64,000 nt of DNA, from assembly GCA_914767715.1 (NCBI GenBank), contig OU612068.1:12400001-12464000 (forward strand), given 5' to 3'. A model generated the notes under the pieces. The model was not told the origin of the DNA and made no database searches. It saw nothing but the letters and a program-made list of their open reading frames with translations. Every line of letters starts with the position of its first letter. Position 1 is the stretch's first letter. The DNA comes from Membranipora membranacea (lineage: Eukaryota; Bryozoa; Gymnolaemata; Cheilostomatida; Membraniporidae). Both the position numbers and the translations under genes were made by a program. Positions 1 through 8,704 of the stretch are shown here, in pieces.

Positions 1-1005
1 GCCGAGATCAAAAAATGGATTCGCTTCAAACCTACCTCATAGGGAGGAGCAACTCCTGCTCATCTCGAATCTGCAAACCGTTTGGCTCTGCGGCATTTCA
101 CTCTCCGTCAGCGTCCGTTTTAATTAGGGTCACTTTTGCTAAAAAAAAACATGCCAAACGGCAGCATTGAAAAATTAAAACTCTGTTGGATTCTTATCAA
201 ACTCCGACCAGTTCAAGCTCTTAATGGCCTCATTCAAACTGCAGAATATTGGAATCCTCTGATTGACTGGTGGGTCACAACGCTGACTTGAAGTTTCAAA
301 TATTATACCAAGGGAGGGTATCACGGTTTTTTTTCGCCGAGATCAAAAAATAGATTCGCTTCAAACCTACCTCATAGGGAGGAGCAACTCCTGCTCATCT
401 CGAATCTGCAAACCGTTTGGCTCTGCGGCTTTTCACTCTCCGTCAGCCTCCGTTTTAATTAGGGTCACTTTTGCTAAAAAAAAGCATGCCAAACGGCAGA
501 ATTGAAAAATTAAAACTCTGTCGGATTCTTATCAAACTCCGACCAGTTCAAGCTCTTATTGGCCTCATTCAAACTGCGGAATATTGGAATCCTCTGATTA
601 ACTGGTGGGTCACAACGCTGACTTGAAGTTTCAAAAATCATACCAAGGGAGGGTATCACGGTTTTTTTTCGCCGAGATCAAAAAATAGATTCGCTTCAAA
701 CCTACCTCATAGGGAGGAGCAACTCCTGCTCATCACGAATCTGCATACCGTTTGGCTCTGCGGCTTTTCACTCTCCGTCAGCGTCCGTTTTAATTCGGGT
801 CACTTTTGCTAAAAAAAAACATGCCAAACGGCAGCATTGAAAAATTAAAACTCTGTTGGATTCTTATCAAACTCCGACCAGTTCAAGCTCTTATTGGCCT
901 CATTCAAACTGCAGAATATTGGAATCCTCTGATTAACTGGTGGGTCACAACGCTGACTTGAAGTTTCAAAAATTATACCAAGGGAGGGTATCACGGTTAT
1001 TTCTC
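1..1005 (+). repeat. Three generic monomers at the left edge
   Basis: Monomers start at 1, 336 and 671. They carry no set of markers that places them in a neighbouring HOR. Minor differences include GGATTCGC at about 16 and GATTGACTGG at about 261 in the first, and GGCAGAATTG at about 495 in the second. The array runs off the left edge. Confidence 0.85.
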
Positions 1006-2000
1006 GCCGAGATCAAAAAATAGATTCGCTTTAAACCTACCTCATAGGGAGGAGCAACTCCTGCTCATCTCGAATCTGCAAACCGTTTGGCTCTGCGGCT
1101 TTACAGTGTCCGTCAGCGTCCGTTTTAATTAGGGTCACTTTTGCTAAAAAAAAACATGCCAAACGGCAGCATTGAAAAATTAAAACTCTGTTGGATTCTT
1201 ATCAAACTCCGACCAGTTCAAGCTCTTATTGGCCTCATCCAAACTGCAGAATATTGGAATCCTCTGATTAACTGGTGGGTCACAACGCTGACTTGAAGTT
1301 TCAAAAATTATACCAAGAGAGGGAATCACGGTTTGTTTTCGCCGAGATCAAAAAATAGATTCGCTTCAAACCTACCTCAAAGGGAGGAGATACTCCTGCT
1401 CATCTCGAATCTGCAATCCGTTTGGCTCTGCGGTTTTTCGCTCTCCGTCAGCGTCCGTTTTAATTAGGGTCACTTTTGCTAAAAACAAACATGCCAAACG
1501 GCAGCATTGAAAAAATAAAACTATGTTGGATTCTTATCAAACTCCGACCAGTTCAAGCTCTTATTGGCCTCATTCAAACTGCAGAATATTGGAATCCTCT
1601 GATTAACTGGTGGGTCACAACGCTGACTTGAATTTTCAAAAATTATACCAATGGAGGGTATCACGTTTTTTTTTCGCCGAGATCAAAAAATAGATTGGCT
1701 TCAAACCTACCTCATAGGGAGGAGCAACTCCTGCTCATCTCGAATCTGCAAACCGTTTGGCTCTGCGGCTTTTCACTCTCCGTCAGCGTCCGTTTTAATT
1801 AGGGTCACTTTTGCTATAAAAAACATGCCAAACGGCAGCATTGAAAAATTAAAACTCTGTTGGATTCTTATCAAACTCCGACCAGTTCAAGCTCTTATTG
1901 GCCTCATTCAAACTGCAGAATATTGGAATCCTCTGATTAACTGGTGGGTCATAACGCTGACTTGAAGTTTCAAAAATTATACCAAGGGAGGGTATCACGG

Positions 2001-2008
2001 TTTTTTTT
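2001..2008 (+). other. T-tract at the monomer junction (T8)
   Basis: Eight T residues follow CACGG and precede CGCCGAG at nearly every monomer junction. Length varies from about 6 to 10, and some subfamilies interrupt it (GGTTCTTTTTC at 2337 and 3676; GGTTTGTTTTC at 1331 and 3005; GGTCTTTTTTC in the 23.8-33.2 kb HOR). Homopolymer slippage explains much of the monomer length variation. Together with the next A-tract it brackets a 141 bp G+C-richer segment. Confidence 0.9.
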
Positions 2009-2055
2009 CGCCGAGATCAAAAAATAGATTCGCTTCAAACCTACCTCATAGGGAG

Positions 2056-2070
2056 GAGCAACTCCTGCTC
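2056..2070. repeat. Short dyad GAGCA-5-TGCTC
   Basis: GAGCA at 2056-2060 and TGCTC at 2066-2070 flank the loop ACTCC. An overlapping alternative pairs GGAG with CTCC. Subfamilies reading CTCCTGGTC lose the second arm, so this dyad separates two classes of monomer rather than marking all of them. Confidence 0.55.
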
Positions 2071-2086
2071 ATCTCGAATCTGCAAA

Positions 2087-2170
2087 CCGTTTGGCTCTGC
2101 GGCTTTTCACTCTCCGTCAGCGTCCGTTTTAATTAGGGTCACTTTTGCTAAAAAAAAACATGCCAAACGG
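2087..2170. repeat. 9 bp inverted repeat, arms 66 bp apart
   Basis: CCGTTTGGC at 2087-2095 is the reverse complement of GCCAAACGG at 2162-2170. Both arms persist in the great majority of monomers. A few copies break one arm, for example GTTTAAC at about 13136, 15482 and 16820, or CCACACTGC at about 44070 and 49430. By rough calculation (335 squared over two, divided by 4 to the ninth) about 0.2 such pairs are expected by chance in one monomer, so it is only mildly unexpected. Confidence 0.7.
2150..2158 (+). other. A-tract inside the monomer (A9)
   Basis: A run of usually 8-10 A lies between TTTTGCT and CATGCC. Subfamilies interrupt it in diagnostic ways: AAAAACAAAC (1481, 3155, 4831), CTATAAAAAAC (1814, 5163 and others), AAAAACAAAAC (22.9-33.0 kb) and CTAACAAAAAAC (36.7-50.1 kb). 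These changes allow monomers to be assigned to HOR positions and hybrid monomers to be detected. The polarity, T on one side and A on the other of a 141 bp block, makes the two tracts an inverted pair. Confidence 0.9.
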
Positions 2171-2215
2171 CAGCATTGAAAAATTAAAACTCTGTTGGAT
2201 TCTTATCAAACTCCG

Positions 2216-2280
2216 ACCAGTTCAAGCTCTTATTGGCCTCATTCAAACTGCAGAATATTGGAATCCTCTGATTAACTGGT
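2216..2280. repeat. 7 bp inverted repeat nested in the 8 bp pair
   Basis: ACCAGTT at 2216-2222 pairs with AACTGGT at 2274-2280 and lies inside the 8 bp pair at 2116-2296. Both arms are nearly invariant across the window. Matches this short are expected by chance, so this is a description only. Confidence 0.5.
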
Positions 2281-2313
2281 GGGTCACAACGCTGACTTGA
2301 AGTTTCAAAAATT

Positions 2314-2330
2314 ATACCAAGGGAGGGTAT
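2314..2330. repeat. Short hairpin-like dyad ATACC-7-GGTAT
   Basis: ATACC at 2314-2318 and GGTAT at 2326-2330 flank a seven-base purine loop AAGGGAG. The dyad is kept in most monomers; variants include ACCAATGGAGGGTAT in the 25.1-30.2 kb HOR and GAGAGTATC in the 37.0-43.3 kb HOR. It lies just upstream of the T-tract at the monomer junction. Confidence 0.6.
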
Positions 2331-2679
2331 CACGGTTCTTTTTCGCCGAGATCAAAAAATAGATTCGCTTCAAACCTACCTCATAGGGAGGAGCAACTCC
2401 TGCTCATCTCGAATCTGCAAACCGTTTGGCTCTGCGGCTTTTCACTCTCCGTCAGCCTCCGTTTTAATTAGGGTCACTTTTGCTAAAAAAAAATATGCCA
2501 AACGGCAGCATTGAAAAATTAAAACTCCGTTGGATTCTTATCAAACACCGACCAGTTCAAGCTCTTATTGGCCTCATTCAAACTGCAGAATATTGGAATC
2601 CTCTGATTAACTGGTGGGTCATAACGCTGACTTGAAGTTTCAAAAATTATACCAAGGGAGGGTATCACGGTTTTTTCTC

Positions 2680-4020
2680 GCCGAGATCAAAAAATAGATT
2701 CGCTTTAAACCTACCTCATAGGGAGGAGCAACTCCTGCTCATCTCGAATCTGCAAACCGTTTGGCTCTGCGGCTTTACAGTGTCCGTCAGCGTCCGTTTT
2801 AATTAGGGTCACTTTTGCTAAAAAAAAACATGCCAAACGGCAGCATTGAAAAATTAAAACTCTGTTGGATTCTTATCAAACTCCGACCAGTTCAAGCTCT
2901 TATTGGCCTCATCCAAACTGCAGAATATTGGAATCCTCTGATTAACTGGTGGGTCACAACGCTGACTTGAAGTTTCAAAAATTATACCAAGAGAGGGTAT
3001 CACGGTTTGTTTTCGCCGAGATCAAAAAATAGATTCGCTTCAAACCTACCTCATAGGGAGGAGATACTCCTGCTCATCTCGAATCTGCAATCCGTTTGGC
3101 TCTGCGGTTTTTCGCTCTCCGTCAGCGTCCGTTTTAATTAGGGTCACTTTTGCTAAAAACAAACATGCCAAACGGCAGCATTGAAAAAATAAAACTATGT
3201 TGGATTCTTATCAAACTCCGACCAGTTCAAGCTCTTATTGGCCTCATTCAAACTGCAGAATATTGGAATCCTCTGATTAACTGGTGGGTCACAACGCTGA
3301 CTTGAATTTTCAAAAATTATACCAATGGAGGGTATCACGTTTTTTTTTCGCCGAGATCAAAAAATAGATTGGCTTCAAACCTACCTCATAGGGAGGAGCA
3401 ACTCCTGCTCATCTCGAATCTGCAAACCGTTTGGCTCTGCGGCTTTTCACTCTCCGTCAGCGTCCGTTTTAATTAGGGTCACTTTTGCTAAAAAAAAACA
3501 TGCCAAACGGCAGCATTGAAAAATTAAAACTCTGTTGGATTCTTATCAAACTCCGACCAGTTCAAGCTCTTATTGGCCTCATTCAAACTGCAGAATATTG
3601 GAATCCTCTGATTAACTGGTGGGTCACAACGCTGACTTGAAGTTTCAAAAATTATACCAAGGGAGGGTATCACGGTTCTTTTTCGCCGAGATCAAAAAAT
3701 AGATTCGCTTCAAACCTACCTCATAGGGAGGAGCAACTCCTGCTCATCTCGAATCTGCAAACCGTTTGGCTCTGCGGCTTTTCACTCTCCGTCAGCCTCC
3801 GTTTTAATTAGGGTCACTTTTGCTAAAAAAAAAACATGCCAAACGGCAGCATTGAAAAATTAATACTCTGTTGGATTCTTATCAAACTCCGACCAGTTCA
3901 AGCTCTTAATGGCCTCATTCAAACTGCAGAATATTGGAATCCTCTGATTAACTGGTGGGTCATAACGCTGACTTGAAGTTTCAAAAATTATACCAAGAGA
4001 GGGTATCACGGTTTTTTTTC
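2680..4020 (+). repeat. HOR A, contracted four-monomer copy
   Basis: m1 (2680) and m2 (3015) repeat the markers of the preceding copy, including the TAAAACTATG segment. The next monomer, 3350-3684, is an m3/m4 hybrid, and the one at 3685 carries the m5 marker GTCAGCCTCC and the preceding GGTTCTTTTTC junction. One monomer has therefore been lost relative to 1006-2679. Confidence 0.8.
3350..3684 (+). repeat. Hybrid monomer m3/m4
   Basis: The 5' part has the m3 marker TAGATTGGC, but the A-tract is the m4 type (A9) rather than the m3 type CTATAAAAAAC, and the copy ends in the m4-type junction GGTTCTTTTTC. The switch falls between monomer positions 22 and 142. This is what an unequal crossover deleting one monomer would leave. 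Confidence 0.75.
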
Positions 4021-5693
4021 GCCGAGATCAAAAAATAGATTCGCTTCAAACCTACCTCATAGGGAGGAGCAACTCATGCTCATCTCGAATCTGCAATCCG
4101 TTTGGCTCTGCGGCTTTTCACTCTCCGTCAGCGTCCGTTTTAATTAGGGTCACTTTTGCTAAAAAAAACATGCCAAACAGCAGCATTGAAAAAATAAAAC
4201 TCTGTTGGATTCTTATCAAACTCCGACCAGTTCAAGCTCTTATTGGCCTCATTCAAACTGCAGAATATTGGAATCCTCTGATTAACTGGTGGGTCACAAC
4301 GCTGACTTGAAGTTTCAAAAATTATACCAAGGGAGAGTATCACGGTTTTTTTTCGCCGAGATAAAAAAATAGATTCGCTTCAAACCTACCTCATAGGGAG
4401 GAGACACTCCTGCTCACCTCGAATCCGCAAACCGTTTGGCTCTGCGGCTTTTCACTCTCCGTCAGCGTCCGTTTTAATTAGGGTCACTTTTGCTAAAAAA
4501 AAACATGCCAAACGGCAGCATTGAAAAATTAAAACTCTGTTGGATTCTTATCAAACTCCGACCAGTTCAAGCTCTTATTGGCCTCATCCAAACTGCAGAA
4601 TATTGGAATCCTCTGATTAACTGGTGGGTCACAACGCTGACTTGAAGTTTCAAAAATTATACCAAGAGAGGGTATCACGGTTTGTTTTCGCCGAGATCAA
4701 AAAATAGATTCGCTTCAAACCTACCTCATAGGGAGGAGATACTCCTGCTCATCTCGAATCTGCAATCCGTTTGGCTCTGCGGTTTTTCGCTCTCCGTCAG
4801 CGTCCGTTTTAATTAGGGTCACTTTTGCTAAAAACAAACATGCCAAACGGCAGCATTGAAAAATTAAAACTCTGTTGGATTCTTATCAAACTCCGACCAG
4901 TTCAAGCTCTTATTGGCCTCATTCAAACTGCAGAATATTGGAATCCTCTGATTAACTGGTGGGTCACAACGCTGACTTGAATTTTCAAAAACTATACCAA
5001 TGGAGGGTATCACGTTTTTTTTTCGCCGAGATCAAAAAATAGATTGGCTTCAAACCTACCTCATAGGGAGGAGCAACTCCTGCTCATCTCGAATCTGCAA
5101 ACCGTTTGGCTCTGCGGCTTTTCACTCTCCGTCAGCGTCCGTTTTAATTAGGGTCACTTTTGCTATAAAAAACATGCCAAACGGCAGCATTGAAAAATTA
5201 AAACTCTGTTGGATTCTTATCAAACTCCGACCAGTTCAAGCTCTTATTGGCCTCATTCAAACTGCAGAATATTGGAATCCTCTGATTAACTGGTGGGTCA
5301 TAACGCTGACTTGAAGTTTCAAAAATTATACCAAGGGAGGGTATCACGGTTTTTTTTCGCCGAGATCAAAAAATAGATTCGCTTCAAACCTACCTCATAG
5401 GGAGGAGCAACTCCTGCTCATCTCGAATCTGCAAACCGTTTGGCTCTGCGGCTTTTCACTCTCCGTCAGCGTCCGTTTTAATTAGGGTCACTTTTGCTAA
5501 AATAAAACATGCCAAACGGCAGCATTGAAAAATTAAAACTCTGTTGGATTCTTATCAAACTCCGACCAGTTCAAGCTCTTATTGGCCTCATCCAAACTGC
5601 AGAATATTGGAATCCTCTGATTAACTGGTGGGTCACAACGCTGACTTGAAGTTTCAAAAATTATACCAAGGGAGGGTATCACGGTTTTTTTTC
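4021..5693 (+). repeat. Five monomers, diverged continuation of HOR A
   Basis: Starts at 4021, 4355, 4690, 5025 and 5359. The copy at 4690 has the m2 markers GAGATACTCC and AAAAACAAAC; 5025 has both m3 markers (TAGATTGGC and CTATAAAAAAC). The copy at 4355 ends like m1 (CATCCAAACTGC and GGTTTGTTTTC). The copy at 4021 has CCAAACAGCAGC. The pair at 3685 and 4021 reappears in altered form at 6697 and 7033, nine monomers (3012 bp) downstream. Confidence 0.75.
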
Positions 5694-8036
5694 GCCGAGA
5701 TCAAAAAAAGATTCGCTTCAAACCTACCTCATAGGGAGGAGATACTCCTGCTCATCTCGAATCTGCAATCCGTTTGGCTCTGCGGTTTTTGACTCTCCGT
5801 CAGCGTCCGTTTTAATTAGGGTCACTTTTGCTAAAAACAAACATGCCAAACGGCAGCATTGAAAAATTAAAACTCTGTTGGATTCTTATCAAACTCCGAC
5901 CAGTTCAAGCTCTTATTGGCCTCATTCAAACTGCAGAATATTGGAATCCTCTGATTAACAGGTGGGTCACAACGCTGACTTGAAGTTTCAAAAATTATAC
6001 CAAGGGAGGGTATCACGGTTTTTTTTCGCCGAGATCAAAAAATAGATTCGCTTCAAACCTACCTCATAGGGAGGAGCAACTCCTGCTCATCTCGAATCTG
6101 CAAACCGTTTGGCTCTGCGGCTTTTCACTCTCCGTCAGCGTCCGTTTTAATTAGGGTCACTTTTGCTATAAAAAACATGCCAAACGGCAGCATTGAAAAA
6201 TTAAAACTCTGTTGGATTCTTATCAAACTCCGACCAGTTTAAGCTCTTATTGGCCTCATTCAAACTGCAGAATATTGGATTCCTCTGATTAACTGGTGGG
6301 TCATAACGCTGACTTGAAGTTTCAAAAATTATACCAAGGGAGGGTATGACGTTTTTTTTTCGCCGAGATCAAAAAAGAGATTCGCTTCAAACCTACCTCA
6401 TAGGGAGGAGCAACTCCTGCTCATCTCGAATCTGCAAACCGTTTGGCTCTGCGGATTTTCACTGTCCGTCAGCGTCCGTTTTAATTAGGGTCACTTTTGC
6501 TATAAAAAACATGCCAAACGGCAGCATTGAAAAATTAAAACTCTGTTGTATTCTTATCAAACTCCGACCAGTTCAAGCTCTTATTGGCCTCATTCAAACT
6601 GCAGAATATTGGAATCCTCTGATTAACTGGTGGGTCACAACGCTGACTTGAAGTTTCAAAAATTATACCAAGGGAGGGTATCACGGTTCTTTTTCGCCGA
6701 GATCAAAAAATAGATTCGCTTCAAACCTACCTCATAGGGAGGAGCAACTCCTGCTCATCTCGAATCTGCAAAGCGTTTGGCTCTGCGGCTTTTCACTCTC
6801 CGTCAGCCTCCGTTTTAATTAGGGTCACTTTTGCTAAAAAAAAAACATGCCAAACGGTAGCATTGAAAAATTAAAACTCTGTTGGATTCTTATCAAACTC
6901 CGACCAGTTCAAGCTCTTAATGGCCTCATTCAAACTGCAGAATATTGGAATCCTCTGATTAACTGGTGGGTCATAACGCTGACTTGAAGTTTCAATAATT
7001 ATACCAAGGGAGGGTATCACGGTTTTTTTTCGCCGAGATCAAAAAATAGATTCGCTTCAAACCTACCTCATAGGGAGGAGCAACTCCTGCTCATCTCGAA
7101 TCTGCAAACCATTTGGCTCTGCGGCTTTTCACTCTCCAACAGCGTCTGTTTTAATTAGGGTCACTTTTGCTAAAAAAAACATGCCAAACAGCAGCATTTA
7201 AAAAATAAAACTCTGTTGGATTCTTATCAAACTCCGATCAGTTCAAGCTCTTATTGGCCTCATTCAAACTGCAGAATATTGGAATCCTCAGATTAACTGG
7301 TGGGTCACAACGCTGACTTGAAGTTTCAAAAATTATACCAAGGGAGAGAATCACGGTTTTTTTTCGCCGAGATCAAAAAATAGATTCGCTTCAAACCTAC
7401 CTCATAGGGAGGAGCAACTCCTGCTCATCTCGAATCTGCAAACCGTTTGGCTCTGCGGCTTTTCACTCTCCGTCAGCGTCCGCTTTAATTAGGGTCACTT
7501 TTGCTAAAAAAAAAACATGCCAAACGGCAGCATTGAAAAATTAAAACTCTGTTGGATTCTTATCAAACTCCGACCAGTTCAAGCTCTTGTTGGCCTCATT
7601 CAAACTGCAGAATATTGGAATCCTCTGATTAACTGGTGGGTCATAACGCTGACTTGAAGTTTCAATAATTATACCAAGGGAGGGTATCACGGTTTTTTTT
7701 CGCCGAGATCAAAAAATAGATTCGCTTCAAACCTACCTCATAGGGAGGAGCAACTCCTGCTCATCTCGAATCTGCAAACCGTTTGGCTCTGCGGCTTTAC
7801 AGTGTCCGTCAGCGTCCGTTTTAATTAGGGTCACTTTTGCTAAAAAAAAACATGCCAAACGGCAGCATTGAAAAATTAAAACTCTGTTGGATTCTTATCA
7901 AACTCCGACCAGTTCAAGCTCTTATTGGCCTCATCCAAACTGCAGAATATTGGAATCCTCTGATTAACTGGTGGGTCACAACGCTGACTTGAAGTTTCAA
8001 AAATTATACCAAGGGAGGGTATCACGGTTTTTTTTC
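5694..8036 (+). repeat. Seven-monomer shuffled block
   Basis: It starts with a marked monomer (m2') having AAAAAAAGATTCGC, GAGATACTCC, GGTTTTTGACTC, AAAAACAAAC and TTAACAGGTGGG. The same monomer returns at 8037 and 11384. Next come two CTATAAAAAAC monomers, one with TATTGGATTCC and one with CTGTTGTATTC. An m5-like and an AACAGCAGC monomer follow (6697, 7033), and an m1-like monomer with CTTTACAGTGTCC (7702) closes the block. Confidence 0.75.
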
Positions 8037-8370
8037 GCCGAGATCAAAAAAAGATTCGCTTCAAACCTACCTCATAGGGAGGAGATACTCCTGCTCATCT
8101 CGAATCTGCAATCCGTTTGGCTCTGCGGTTTTTGACTCTCCGTCAGCGTCCGTTTTAATTAGGGTCACTTTTGCTAAAAACAAACATGCCAAACGGCAGC
8201 ATTGAAAAATTAAAACTCTGTTGGATTCTTATCAAACTCCGACCAGTTCAAGCTCTTATTGGCCTCATTCAAACTGCAGAATATTGGAATCCTCTGATTA
8301 ACAGGTGGGTCACAACGCTGACTTGAAGTTTCAAAAATTATACCAAGGGAGGGTATCACGGTTTTTTTTC

Positions 8371-8704
8371 GCCGAGATAAAAAAATAGATTCGCTTCAAA
8401 CCTACCTCATAGGGAGGAGCAACTCCTGCTCATCTCGAATCTGCAAACCGTTCGGCTCTGCGGCTTTCCACTCTCCGTCAGCGTCCGTTTTAATTAGGGT
8501 CACTTTTGCTATAAAAAACATGCCAAACGGCAGCATTGAAAAATTAAAACTCTGTTGTATTCTTATCAAACTCCGACCAGTTCAAGCTCTTATTGGCCTC
8601 ATTCAAACTGCAGAATATTGGAATCCTCTGATTAACAGGTGGGTCACAACGCTGACTTGAAGTTTCAAAAATTATACCAAGGGAGGGTATTACGTTTTTT
8701 TTTC
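8371..8704 (+). repeat. Hybrid monomer, 5' as in 11718 and 3' as in 12052
   Basis: The 5' part carries CCGTTCGGCTCTG and CTTTCCACTC, which are otherwise found at 11718. The 3' part carries CTGTTGTATTC and TTAACAGGTGGG, found at 12052. In the related block from 11384 these are two separate successive monomers, so this copy looks like the product of deleting one repeat length. Confidence 0.7.

Larger units (their letters stand above)
2116..2296. repeat. 8 bp inverted repeat, distant arms
   Basis: GTCAGCGT at 2116-2123 pairs with ACGCTGAC at 2289-2296. Many copies in the right two thirds of the array carry GTCAGTGT instead, a C-to-T change at a CpG that turns one pair into a G-T wobble. About one 8 bp pair is expected by chance in a sequence of this length, so I do not claim function. 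Confidence 0.6.
2010..2344 (+). repeat. Reference monomer (335 bp) close to the array consensus
   Basis: This copy lacks most of the subfamily-specific changes, so it serves as the coordinate reference: monomer position 1 is base 2010. It is about 42% G+C. Monomer positions 1-140 are ~48% G+C and 150-326 ~41%. Landmarks in order: GATTCGC at 18, a G-rich run at 42-49, CCGTTTGGC at 78, GTCAGCGT at 107, AATTAGGG at 122, an A9 tract at 141, GCCAAACGG at 153, GGATTC at 188, CTGCAG (PstI) at 239, GGTGGGTCA near 269 and GGGAGGGTA at 312. Its own T-tract is interrupted by a C. The length is twice ~167 bp, so one monomer could hold two nucleosomes (inference). Confidence 0.9.
1006..2679 (+). repeat. 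Five-monomer HOR A, full copy (m1-m5)
   Basis: Order of marked monomers: m1 (1006) with CGCTTTAAACC and CTTTACAGTGTCC; m2 (1341) with GAGATACTCC, AAAAACAAAC and a TAAAACTATG segment; m3 (1676) with TAGATTGGC and CTATAAAAAAC; m4 (2010) near consensus; m5 (2345) with GTCAGCCTCC, ATATGCC and ACTCCGTTGG. The next m1 follows at 2680, giving a 1674 bp period. Confidence 0.85.

Noticed and set aside
1651-1965. Plus-strand frame of 104 codons starting at ATG (MEGITFFFRRDQK...), repeated at 5000
   Set aside because: The ATG exists only because ACCAAGGG became ACCAATGG in one subfamily. The frame crosses the T- and A-tracts and is shifted or stopped in sibling copies (64 codons at 3325). It is not conserved as a protein.
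2027-2043. CENP-B-box-like TTCGCTTCAAACC in most monomers
   Set aside because: It matches TTCGnnnnAnnC, but the CGGG core of the 3' half of the box is absent (CCTA instead). This is too partial to call a CENP-B site.
2131-2138. TTAGGG in AATTAGGGTCAC, once per monomer
   Set aside because: A single telomere-like hexamer per 335 bp with no tandem repetition is not an interstitial telomeric repeat.
2217-2227. Pol III B-box-like AGTTCAAGCTC
   Set aside because: Nine or fewer of eleven positions fit, and no acceptable A box was found at the usual upstream distance. A tRNA-derived origin is not supported.
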